64,000 nucleotides of DNA, from contig NZ_QOIL01000005.1 in NCBI RefSeq assembly GCF_003323745.1, forward strand, positions 372,001-436,000. Reading direction: 5' to 3'. Position numbers and translations under genes: made by a program. The stretch is from Sphaerisporangium album (GTDB taxonomy: Bacteria; Actinomycetota; Actinomycetes; Streptosporangiales; Streptosporangiaceae). Each line of letters begins with the position of its first letter. Within the stretch, counting starts at the first letter, position 1. The notes below the pieces were generated by a model, which saw only the letters and a list, made by a program, of their open reading frames with translations, was not told where the DNA came from and ran no database searches. This document shows, in pieces, positions 26,238 through 33,406 of this stretch.

Positions 26238-26264
26238 TTACTGTTACTTTTGCCAAACTAGGAT
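26238..26264 (+). promoter_or_regulatory. Possible promoter of the 26.3-kb surface-protein gene
   Basis: TAGGAT at 26259-26264 is an actinomycete-type -10 hexamer 43 nt before the preferred start at 26307. TTACTG at 26238-26243 is the best -35 candidate but with a short 15-nt spacer. The region is AT-rich compared with the flanks. Confidence 0.35.
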
Positions 26265-26306
26265 TGCTCTTGGTAGGGCATGGTCCAGGCAGGCGGAGGG
26301 CAAGCG

Positions 26307-27473
26307 GTGAATGGACGCGTGCGAGTGACGACCGTCTCCGCGGTCGTCGCCTCGCTGGGGTTGACGGGCGCCGTGCTACTGGCCGCGGCGCCCTTGACCT
26401 CCAACCGGGCCAACGCCGCGCAGCTCGCACTGGCCGAGCCCACGCAGGTGGTCGAGCCGACCGACCCGACGATCACCGACCTGCCGGATCCGTCGAGCCC
26501 CGAGCCCGAGCCGACCGTGACGGTGACGATCACGGAGAGCCCGGACCCGACGGTGACCAAGACGCGCACGGTCACCCCCAAGCCGACCAAGTCCCCGACG
26601 AAGCCCCCCAAGGCCACCCCGTCGGCGAGCAAGACCTCCCCGATCGCGCCGCCTCCGACGACGGAGACGCTGCCCAGCGCGCCGACGATCCCGACCAACC
26701 CGCCGCTGCTTGAGACGACCCCGCCGCCCGTGGAGACGCCCGCGCCCGATCCCCAGGTGTCGCTGAGCCTGGTCTCGCCGCCTCCCCCGACGGCGTCCCC
26801 GACGGACACGACCAACCTGGCGTTCGAGGACCCGACCCCCGACTCGGTGCCCATCGAGATCCGCAACGCCTCCCCCGAGTACGACCAGCTGACGCTGAGC
26901 AGGAAGCTCGCGATCCCGGGCGTGCTGCTCGCCGTCCTGGTGATGCTGGGCGTGCTGATCTTCGAGGGCCGCATCCGCAGGATGGCGCACGCCGCGGCGA
27001 TCCGCAGGGCCGGGCCCCGCGCGCCGGGCCGTCACCGCGGCGGCGACTTCTTCGGCTACCCGGTGCCGCCCTACCCCATCTACCACGGGGGCACGACGTA
27101 CGCGCCGGTCGTCAGCTTCGTGCCGGTGCACGGCTACCCGAGCTCGCCGCTTCCCGGCTACGAGGACCCGTACGGCGTCTACGGGCAGGGCGACCCGATG
27201 GCCCCCGGCCAGACGGCGCCGCAGGCGGGCCCGTCCGTGGCGTGGCCGCCCGTCCAGGACGTCCCCGCCGCTCCCCAGCCGGGCGCCGGCGACGCGACGG
27301 TCACGATGCCCGCTCCGGGCGGCCAGATGCCTCCCACGGCGTCCGCGCCCCGCTCGGGGGTCGTCCTTCCCGGGCAGTTCCCCGGCGAGGAGAAGCGGAC
27401 GCTTCAGGGGCCGCTGCCGGACGGCAAGCAGGGCCGCGGCCTCCTCGGCCGATTCTGGCGCGGCCGCTCCTGA
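26307..27473 (+). CDS. Pro/Thr-rich membrane protein with exported N-terminal stalk
   Basis: 388 aa from the GTG at 26307, which has GGAGGG 6 nt upstream; an in-frame ATG at 26280 lacks one. Signal peptide about 1-37 (VSAVVASLGLTGAVLLAAAP). Residues 40-180 are Pro/Thr-rich (TVTVTITESPDPTVTKTRTV, PTKSPTKPPKATPSASKT), an extended wall-crossing region. One transmembrane helix at about 203-224 (IPGVLLAVLVMLGVLIF) leads to a cytoplasmic, Pro/Gly/Tyr-rich tail. No enzyme domain is visible. Part of the stalk sequence (26562-26692) recurs, frameshifted, at 33225-33356. It is co-directional with the preceding surface protein; a structural or sensor role is guesswork. Confidence 0.6.
   Translation: MNGRVRVTTVSAVVASLGLTGAVLLAAAPLTSNRANAAQLALAEPTQVVEPTDPTITDLPDPSSPEPEPTVTVTITESPDPTVTKTRTVTPKPTKSPTKPPKATPSASKTSPIAPPPTTETLPSAPTIPTNPPLLETTPPPVETPAPDPQVSLSLVSPPPPTASPTDTTNLAFEDPTPDSVPIEIRNASPEYDQLTLSRKLAIPGVLLAVLVMLGVLIFEGRIRRMAHAAAIRRAGPRAPGRHRGGDFFGYPVPPYPIYHGGTTYAPVVSFVPVHGYPSSPLPGYEDPYGVYGQGDPMAPGQTAPQAGPSVAWPPVQDVPAAPQPGAGDATVTMPAPGGQMPPTASAPRSGVVLPGQFPGEEKRTLQGPLPDGKQGRGLLGRFWRGRS
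26562..26692 (+). repeat. Source copy of a 131-bp duplicated segment
   Basis: This coding stretch in the Pro/Thr-rich stalk is nearly identical to 33225-33356: by eye four substitutions and one single-base insertion. The copy here keeps the reading frame, so it is taken as the original. Confidence 0.85.
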
Positions 27474-27476
27474 CCT

Positions 27477-27494
27477 GTTCGGGGCGCCCCGAAC
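27477..27494. terminator. Palindromic hairpin between convergent genes
   Basis: GTTCGGGGCGCCCCGAAC is an 18-bp perfect palindrome 4 nt after the stop at 27473 and about 95 nt before the end of the minus-strand permease gene. It can form a 7-bp stem with a GCGC loop and could end transcription from both sides. Confidence 0.4.
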
Positions 27495-27589
27495 CGGCCT
27501 CCGCCCGATCGGGACGGGCGCCCGTGGCCTCCCCCGCCGGAGCCGGCCGCGGCGTGCTCGGCCGGCCTCGGAGGGGTTCGTCCTGACGC

Positions 27590-28789
27590 CTACTGCGCGG
27601 CCAGGGCGACCGTCGGCGACAGGCGGGCGGCACGCATGGCCGGGTAGATGCCGGCGATGGTACCGATGACGAGCGTGGCCGCGCTCGCCCCGCCGAACGC
27701 CCACGAGGGCACGACGGGCGGCCAGTCACGCGAGAGCGCGTACGCGGTGGTGGCCAGCGCGCCGAGCACCGAACCGACGAGACCGCCCAGCGCCGACAGG
27801 AGCAGCGATTCCGCCAGGAACTGGATACGCACCTGTCCACGGGTGGCGCCCAGGGAACGGCGCAGCCCGATCTCCCTGCGCCGCTCCAGCACGGAGATCA
27901 CCATCGTGTTCGCCACCCCGACGCCGCCCACCAGCAGCGCGACCGCGCCGAGGCCGAGCAGCAGGTTCGTGAACGCGCTAGCGGCGGCGGCCCTGGCGGC
28001 CAGCGCGTCGGACGGCCTGCTCACCTCCACCTCGTTCGGGTTCTCCGGGTTGACCGTGCGCGGCAGCACCGCCCGTACGGCCTCCACGGCTTCCTCCCTC
28101 GACCGCTCGTAGATCGTCGTGGGATGCCCGCCGAAGCCGAGGAGCTTCTCGGCGACCGGGAACCCCACGAGGGCCGAGCGTTCGATCTCGGGGGCCAGCG
28201 GCATCGGCTCCAGGATGCCGATGACGGTGAACCACCGGCCGCCCATCCACACCCGCACGCCGACCCTGGTGATGCCGAGCCGGGTGGCGGCCTCCGAGCC
28301 GAGGACGACGGCGGCCTGCCGTTCGGTGGCGGCGTTCAGCCAGGTTCCCTTCGCCACACGGCCCTCCAGAGTGGTCAGCAGCTCGGTGGTCGCGGCCTGG
28401 ACGGAGATGCCGCCGGTCACGGCCTCGGGGATCCGGTCGGTGCGCCGGACGCCGGTGTCGGCGGTGCCGGTGGCCGAGGCCGTGTGAATCGGGCCGATGC
28501 GTTTCACCATGTCGAGCGCGATGGCTGGAAGCTCGGCCTGCTCGCCGAACAGGGTTCGGCCCGGGGACACGGTCAGCAGGTTGGTGCCGAGCCGGTCGAG
28601 CTGGCGCAACAGCTGCTCGCGCGAGGAGGACGAGATGCCGATCACCGCGACCATGGTGGCGATCCCGATGGCGATGCCGAGCGCGGAAAGGATCACCCGG
28701 GTCGGCCGGGCCCGCAGGCCGGCCGCGCCCACCCGCAGCACGTCGGAGGGCCCGAGACGGGAGGGCCTCAGCCGTTGGTCGCGGGTCAT
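27590..28789 (-). CDS. MacB-like ABC transporter permease
   Basis: 399-aa inner-membrane permease of the MacB/FtsX type. The first transmembrane helix (about 30-50, RVILSALGIAIGIATMVAVI) precedes a periplasmic-type core domain (about 60-270), then three helices close together at the C-terminus: LLLGLGAVALLVGGVGVANT, the cytoplasmic loop RRREIGLRRSLGATRGQVRI, and LLLSALGGLVGSVLGALATT. These are the classic FtsX-domain features. The start ATG at 28789 overlaps the ATPase stop (ATGA). Together with the ATPase and adaptor it should form a mechanotransmission-type exporter for a peptide, lipid or antibiotic; the cargo is unknown. Confidence 0.9.
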   Translation of the reverse strand: MTRDQRLRPSRLGPSDVLRVGAAGLRARPTRVILSALGIAIGIATMVAVIGISSSSREQLLRQLDRLGTNLLTVSPGRTLFGEQAELPAIALDMVKRIGPIHTASATGTADTGVRRTDRIPEAVTGGISVQAATTELLTTLEGRVAKGTWLNAATERQAAVVLGSEAATRLGITRVGVRVWMGGRWFTVIGILEPMPLAPEIERSALVGFPVAEKLLGFGGHPTTIYERSREEAVEAVRAVLPRTVNPENPNEVEVSRPSDALAARAAAASAFTNLLLGLGAVALLVGGVGVANTMVISVLERRREIGLRRSLGATRGQVRIQFLAESLLLSALGGLVGSVLGALATTAYALSRDWPPVVPSWAFGGASAATLVIGTIAGIYPAMRAARLSPTVALAAQ

Positions 28790-29583
28790 GCCCTGCCCCC
28801 TTTCGTCGTGATCTCGGTACGCCCGTCGGGCCGGGCCTCCTCGGTGATCTCCGCCGGCGGGCCGCTCCCGGTGCCCTTCGTGATCTCCGCCGGCCGGCCG
28901 GCGCCGTCGCCGTGGTCGGCCACGATCCGGCCGTCGCGGACCCTGACCTGGCGCGGGCACCAGTCGGCGATCTCCACGTCATGGGTGATGATCGCGATGG
29001 TCGTGCCCGAGGCGTGCAGGTCACGCAGCACCCCCAGCACCTCGGCGCCCGCGCCCGAGTCCAGGTTTCCCGTGGGCTCGTCGGCGAGCAGCAGCGGCGG
29101 GTCGCCGGCCACCGCGCGGGCCACCGCGACCCGCTGCTGCTCGCCGCCCGACAGCTGGTGGGGCCTGTGCGCCAGCCGGTGACCGAGGCCGACCCGCTCC
29201 AGCGCCGCCGCGGCCCGCTCGCGCCTCTCCCGCCGGGGGATGCCCGTGTACAGGAGGCCCTCGGCGACGTTGTCCAGCGCGCTCACGCCGGGGGCCAGGT
29301 GGAACTGCTGGAAGACGAACCCCAGGGTGCGGCCCCGCAGCGCCGACAGCTCGCGGTCGGACAGCTCGGCGATGTCGTATCCGTCGATGCGCACCGTGCC
29401 GCTGGTGGGCCGGTCCAAGGTGCCGATCATGTGCAGCATGGTGGACTTGCCGGAACCGGACGGGCCGACGATGGCCAGCAGCTCCCCGCCGGCCACCGTC
29501 AGGTCCACACCGCGAAGGGCATGCACCTGACCGGCGTAGACCTTCGTCACCGCGTGGAGCGCCACGACGTACGGCGCGTTCAT
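28786..29583 (-). CDS. MacB-like ABC transporter ATPase
   Basis: 265-aa ABC ATPase. Walker A GPSGSGKST (40-48), Q-loop FVFQQFHLAPGVSALDN, signature LSGGEQQRVAVARA, Walker B LLLADEPTGNLDSG and H-loop IITHDVEIA are all intact, with the LolD/MacB-type N-terminus VTKVYAGQVHALRGVDL. About 35 extra residues at the C-terminus repeat a PAEIT-type element (PAEITKGTGSGPPAEITEEA) and look disordered. ATGA overlaps join it to the adaptor gene upstream and the permease gene downstream, so the three are one translation unit. Confidence 0.93.
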   Translation of the reverse strand: MNAPYVVALHAVTKVYAGQVHALRGVDLTVAGGELLAIVGPSGSGKSTMLHMIGTLDRPTSGTVRIDGYDIAELSDRELSALRGRTLGFVFQQFHLAPGVSALDNVAEGLLYTGIPRRERRERAAAALERVGLGHRLAHRPHQLSGGEQQRVAVARAVAGDPPLLLADEPTGNLDSGAGAEVLGVLRDLHASGTTIAIITHDVEIADWCPRQVRVRDGRIVADHGDGAGRPAEITKGTGSGPPAEITEEARPDGRTEITTKGGRA

Positions 29584-30644
29584 TTCGCGGGCACCCCGAC
29601 CTTCATGCCCTCCGACAGCCCGGAGCCGCTGATCTCCACCAGGCCACCGCCGAACGCGCCGGTCTCCACCGTCACGATGCGCGTGGTGCTACCCTCGACC
29701 ACCTCGACGCCGAACCCGCCCTCGCGCAGGGCGAGCAGCGCCTCCACCGGCACGGCGAGCACGTTCTCGTGCCGCTCGCTCTCCATCTCCACGTCCACGG
29801 GGGCCTGGTCCAGCTTCGACCTGGGCGTCTTGTTCAGGGTGATGTCGACGTCGATGGTGGTGCGGCCGTCCTGCCCCTGGTCGGAGCCGCTGCTCTTGGC
29901 CACCGCGCCCACCGAGCTGATCCGCCCTTTGACACGCTCGCCGCCGGGCATCTCGACGGTCACCTCGGCGCCCTCGCGGGCCATCGCCTGGTCGTCGGTG
30001 TCGAGATCCACGTGCACCAGACGCCGGACGCCGCTGACCGTGAGGACCTGCCCGCCGGGGCCGACCTTGTCGCCGACCTCGACCTTGGCCTCGGTGACCC
30101 GGACCACCCCGGGCAGGAACACCACCTGCGCGCCGTTCACCCGGCCGGTCCGCGGCAGCCCCCGGTCGTCCTGCCACGCCTTGACGGCCAGGGACGTGGC
30201 GTAGCTGAAGTGGTCGTCTACGGTCAGGTACTCGCCGTATCCGAGCGCCTTGAGGTTGCGCTCGAGCTGCTCCACGTCCGGCCCGTCCGAGACGCCCGCG
30301 CCCAGCTCCCGGTAGAGCGGCAGCTTGCCGTACATGAGGCAGAGCGGCCTGCGGTCGACCTTGAGCAGCGGGCGGCCGCGGCGGACGACCGCGCCCTCGG
30401 CGGCCACCCAGGTCACCGTGCCGGAGGCGTCGGTGCCGAGACGCCGCTCACCCGAGTAGGTGAGCGAGCCGTCGACGGTCTTGGTGTCCACCAGGTCCTG
30501 CCGGGTGATCGCCGCGGTGGCGGGGACGGCGGCCTTGGAGGGCGCCGCCGCGCCTGTGCCGCCGTCGCCGAGCGCGACCAGCGCGGTCCACGCGGCGGCG
30601 ACGGTGAGCAGGCCCACGCCGGCGAGGGTGAGGCCCTTCCTCAT
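29580..30644 (-). CDS. HlyD/MacA-like adaptor with a peptidoglycan-binding-like insert
   Basis: 354 aa from the ATG at 30644, which overlaps the lipoprotein stop. An N-terminal membrane anchor (about 5-27) is followed by a lipoyl-like barrel half (GTVTWVAAEGAVVRRGRPLL), then a peptidoglycan-binding-like helical domain at about 122-165 (DVEQLERNLKALGYGEYLTV, FSYATSLAVKAWQDDRGLP) in the place of the usual coiled coil, then the second half (VEVGDKVGPGGQVLTVSGVR) and barrel domains. This arrangement is common in Gram-positive adaptors, which have no TolC to reach and may instead contact the wall. It works with the MacB-like ATPase and permease. Confidence 0.85.
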   Translation of the reverse strand: MRKGLTLAGVGLLTVAAAWTALVALGDGGTGAAAPSKAAVPATAAITRQDLVDTKTVDGSLTYSGERRLGTDASGTVTWVAAEGAVVRRGRPLLKVDRRPLCLMYGKLPLYRELGAGVSDGPDVEQLERNLKALGYGEYLTVDDHFSYATSLAVKAWQDDRGLPRTGRVNGAQVVFLPGVVRVTEAKVEVGDKVGPGGQVLTVSGVRRLVHVDLDTDDQAMAREGAEVTVEMPGGERVKGRISSVGAVAKSSGSDQGQDGRTTIDVDITLNKTPRSKLDQAPVDVEMESERHENVLAVPVEALLALREGGFGVEVVEGSTTRIVTVETGAFGGGLVEISGSGLSEGMKVGVPAK

Positions 30645-31159
30645 GAAGGGCCCCCGCCCGGTTCGAACTCCTTGCACGCCGCGTGGGCGGCCTTGACCTT
30701 CTCCTCCGGTGTGCCCGGCGGGATGTTGATCATGACCCTGCCGTCAGGGCCGGGGTCCTCCATGGGGATGCCGTGCTCGCGCATGCACTGGGCGAACTTG
30801 AGCATCCGGTCGAGCTGCTTCTGGTCGGGCTTCCCCAGCTTGTCGCCGATCGCGGCGTCCATGAAGTGCTTGCACGCCTGCTGCGCCTTGGCGATCTTGT
30901 CCTCCTCGCCCTTGCGCCCCTCGATCCTGATCCCGCCGTTGGGTTCCGGGTCCTTCATGGCGACGCCGTGCTCGCGCATGCACTGGGCGAACTTGAGCTG
31001 GGCCTCCCTCGGGTCGGTGGGAGCCGAGGCCGAGGCCGAGGCGGTGGGTGCGGCCGTACCGCTGCTCACGCTCGCCACACCGTCGTCCCCCGCGGGCGCG
31101 CCGCACGCGGCCAGCGCCAGCACCAGTGGGGCGGCGGCCAGCATCGGTCGTAGGTTCAT
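30641..31159 (-). CDS. Lipoprotein with a duplicated QCMREHG motif
   Basis: 172 aa. Signal peptide and lipobox LALAAC (Cys19). The mature part opens with a Ser/Ala/Thr linker and contains two copies of the same unit: KFAQCMREHGVAMKDPEPNG and, about 65 residues later, KFAQCMREHGIPMEDPGPDG, each followed by a conserved Ile/Val strand and ending in a CKHF or CKEF segment. Four Cys could form two disulfides. The ATG at 31159 has GAGGAG 8 nt upstream. I know this motif from actinobacterial lipoproteins next to MacAB-like exporters but no function is established; sensing or presenting the exported substrate is a guess. First gene of the export operon. Confidence 0.8.
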   Translation of the reverse strand: MNLRPMLAAAPLVLALAACGAPAGDDGVASVSSGTAAPTASASASAPTDPREAQLKFAQCMREHGVAMKDPEPNGGIRIEGRKGEEDKIAKAQQACKHFMDAAIGDKLGKPDQKQLDRMLKFAQCMREHGIPMEDPGPDGRVMINIPPGTPEEKVKAAHAACKEFEPGGGPS

Positions 31160-31233
31160 GACTGTCGCTCCTCGGCGCCGCGGGTCGTTCGCCCGGGGCG
31201 CGAAGCACACTTCAGCGGTTCCGGTGCTAAACG

Positions 31234-31259
31234 TGGATAAGCCGCGATGGTCTTATCCA
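31234..31259. promoter_or_regulatory. Perfect 8-bp inverted repeat in a divergent promoter region
   Basis: TGGATAAG (31234-31241) and CTTATCCA (31252-31259) with a 10-nt spacer lie between the export operon and the two-component system. One helical turn separates the arm centres by about 18 bp, suiting a dimeric regulator such as the adjacent OmpR-type protein. Confidence 0.5.
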
Positions 31260-31310
31260 GGGTTAACACCTGATCCGGCACTCTCGACGCAGAACGGGAG
31301 GGGGCCGGGG

Positions 31311-31964
31311 ATGCGAGTGCTCGTCGTAGAGGACGAGGAGGAGCTGGCCGACGTCATCGCGCGGGGGCTACGGCTGCACGCGATCGCCGTCGACGTCGCC
31401 TACGACGGCCAGGAGGCGCTGGAGATGTCCGCGTACGTCCACTATGACGTCGTCGTCCTGGACCGGGACCTGCCCGAGGTGCACGGGGACGACGTCTGCC
31501 GCGAGCTGAGGGCGGGGGGCGAGACCGGACGGGTCCTCATGCTGACGGCGGCGGGGCAGGTCCGGGACCGGGTCGGCGGGCTGTCCCTGGGCGCGGACGA
31601 CTATCTGACCAAACCGTTCGCGTTCGCCGAGCTCGTGGCCCGGATCCGGGCGCTTTCCCGCCGCTCGCCGCGGGTGACGCGGTCCACGCTGGAGCGGGCC
31701 GGGATCAAGCTTGATCCCGGACGCCGCACGGTCGCCCGCGACGGGCGGGAGATCGCGCTGAACCGCAAGGAGTTCGACGTGCTCGCCGAGCTGATGCGCG
31801 CCGGCGGGCGCCTGGTGACCTCGGCGGAGCTGCGCAGGAGCGTGTGGGATGAGCACGCCGTCGCGGACACCGGCGTGCTCCGAGTCACCATCACCTCACT
31901 TCGCAAGAAGCTGGGCGGCCCGGCCGTGATCGAGAACGTTCCCGGCAAGGGGTACCGGCTTTGA
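31311..31964 (+). CDS. OmpR-family response regulator
   Basis: 217 aa. Receiver domain with acidic pair Glu7-Asp8 (VLVVEDEEELADV), phosphoacceptor Asp51 (VVVLDRDLP), Thr in MLTAAG and Lys in DYLTKPF. The C-terminal winged helix (about 130-217) has LNRKEFDVLAELMRAGGRLV, then LRVTITSLRKKLGG and the final IENVPGKGYRL. Divergent from the lipoprotein/MacAB-like operon, which it probably controls through the inverted repeat at 31234-31259. Its TGA overlaps the TTG of the histidine kinase gene. Confidence 0.93.
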   Translation: MRVLVVEDEEELADVIARGLRLHAIAVDVAYDGQEALEMSAYVHYDVVVLDRDLPEVHGDDVCRELRAGGETGRVLMLTAAGQVRDRVGGLSLGADDYLTKPFAFAELVARIRALSRRSPRVTRSTLERAGIKLDPGRRTVARDGREIALNRKEFDVLAELMRAGGRLVTSAELRRSVWDEHAVADTGVLRVTITSLRKKLGGPAVIENVPGKGYRL

Positions 31965-33142
31965 GGCTTCGCGGCCCGGCGCTCCTCCCGGCGGCCCGCC
32001 TCTGGTGGGACGGGCGGAGGCTGCGCCTGAGGCTCACGTTGCTGTACGGCGTGCTGTTCTTCGTGGCCGGGTCCGTTCTGCTCTGGCTCACCTACCTGAT
32101 GACGGCGCGGGCGCTGGACCAGCAGTTCAACATCAAGTTCCTCCGTAAGGACGGCGCCGCGCCGCTCGGCGGCCTCCCCGTCCCCACTGGTCCGATCGTG
32201 GACGCCGTGCAGCTGGACGTCGACCATAGGACCAGCAGCGTGCTGAGCGAGATGGTGCGCTCGTCCCTGACCGTCATGATCTTGATCGGGATCATCGCGC
32301 TGCTGCTGGGATACCTGGTGGCCGACCGGGCGCTGCGGCCTCTCGACCGGGTCACCGACACGGCGCAACGGCTGTCGGAGAGCACCCTGCACGAACGCAT
32401 CGCGCTGGGCGGCCCGCAGGACGAGGTGAAGCGGCTGGCCGACACCTTCGACATGATGCTCGACCGGCTGAACCGGGCCTTCGACGTCCAGCGGCGGTTC
32501 ATCGCCAACGCCGCTCACGAGCTGCGCACGCCCCTGGCCATCAACCGCACGGTGCTGGAGGTGTCGCTGGAGGAGCCGGACGCCTCCCACGACCTGAAGG
32601 CGATGGCCAGGGCACTGCTCGGCACCAGCGCCCGCTACGAGCGGCTCATCGAGGGGCTGCTGCTGCTGGCGCAGTCGGAACAAGAGCTCACCTACCGCAG
32701 GACGGTGGACGTGCGGCAGGTCGTGCGCATCGTGCTGGAGCAGCTCGACCTGCAGCCGCGCAAGCGGCACGTCGCCGTCCACCACGACCTGAGCCCCGCG
32801 TTAGCCCAGGGCGACCCGCTCTTCCTGGAGCGCTGCGTGTTCAACCTGCTGGAGAACGCGATCAAGTACAACGTACGGGACGGCGAGGTGTGGGTGAGGC
32901 TGCGCCAGGACGACGGCGTCACGCTCACCGTGGAGAACACCGGCAGGCCGGTCCCTCCGTACGAGGTGGACGAGCTGTTCGAGCCGTTCAGGAGGCAGCA
33001 GGGTGAGCGAATCGGCTCCTCGCGCGGCGCGGGCCTCGGGCTGTCGATCGTGGCCGCCATCGTCAAGGCGCACGGCGGCTCGATCGAGGCCCGCGCCCGC
33101 CTCCAGGGAGGCCTGGAGGTCACCGTACGCCTACCGGCGTGA
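31961..33142 (+). CDS. Sensor histidine kinase of the MacAB-linked two-component system
   Basis: 393 aa, TTG start forming a TTGA overlap with the response regulator. Two transmembrane helices (about 25-47 and 103-121) flank a short extracytoplasmic loop of about 55 residues; then a HAMP region (RALRPLDRVTDTAQRL), HisKA with phosphoacceptor His186 (FIANAAHELRTPLAINRT), and HATPase motifs NLLENAIKYN and GLGLSIVAAIVKAHGG. The small sensor loop suggests detection at the membrane, for instance of a membrane-active compound, which the adjacent exporter would remove. Confidence 0.93.
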   Translation: MRLRGPALLPAARLWWDGRRLRLRLTLLYGVLFFVAGSVLLWLTYLMTARALDQQFNIKFLRKDGAAPLGGLPVPTGPIVDAVQLDVDHRTSSVLSEMVRSSLTVMILIGIIALLLGYLVADRALRPLDRVTDTAQRLSESTLHERIALGGPQDEVKRLADTFDMMLDRLNRAFDVQRRFIANAAHELRTPLAINRTVLEVSLEEPDASHDLKAMARALLGTSARYERLIEGLLLLAQSEQELTYRRTVDVRQVVRIVLEQLDLQPRKRHVAVHHDLSPALAQGDPLFLERCVFNLLENAIKYNVRDGEVWVRLRQDDGVTLTVENTGRPVPPYEVDELFEPFRRQQGERIGSSRGAGLGLSIVAAIVKAHGGSIEARARLQGGLEVTVRLPA

Positions 33143-33224
33143 AGCCCGGCCCGGTTGGCTCGGAAACCGTGGGCTGGGAAACTGCACGCACCGCGGCGAC
33201 CGCGTCTCCGTACGACGCGGCCCT

Positions 33225-33356
33225 ACGCGCACGGTCACCCCCAAGCCGACCAAGTCCCCGACGAAGACCCCCAAGGCCACCCCCGTCGGCGAGCAAGACC
33301 TCCCCGATCACGTCGCCTCCGACGACGGAGACGCTGCCCAACGCGCCGACGATCCC
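33225..33356 (+). pseudogene. Frameshifted fragment of the 26.3-kb surface-protein gene
   Basis: A 132-bp near-copy of 26562-26692 with an added C in GGCCACCCCCGTCGG that breaks the frame. It has no start, signal peptide or membrane helix, and lies in the 265-nt gap between the histidine kinase and the DUF262 gene, exactly at the left margin of the lower-GC defence block. Confidence 0.8.
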
Positions 33357-33372
33357 CTGTGCGGCATCTGAC

Positions 33373-33392
33373 AGCCATCGCTCGCGACGGCT
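33373..33392 (-). terminator. Hairpin beyond the end of the DUF262 gene
   Basis: AGCCATCG and CGACGGCT pair with one mismatch around a CTCG loop, 15 nt past the minus-strand stop at 33407. Weak without a T-tract. Confidence 0.25.
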
Positions 33393-33406
33393 GAGAACCC
33401 CCGTTG

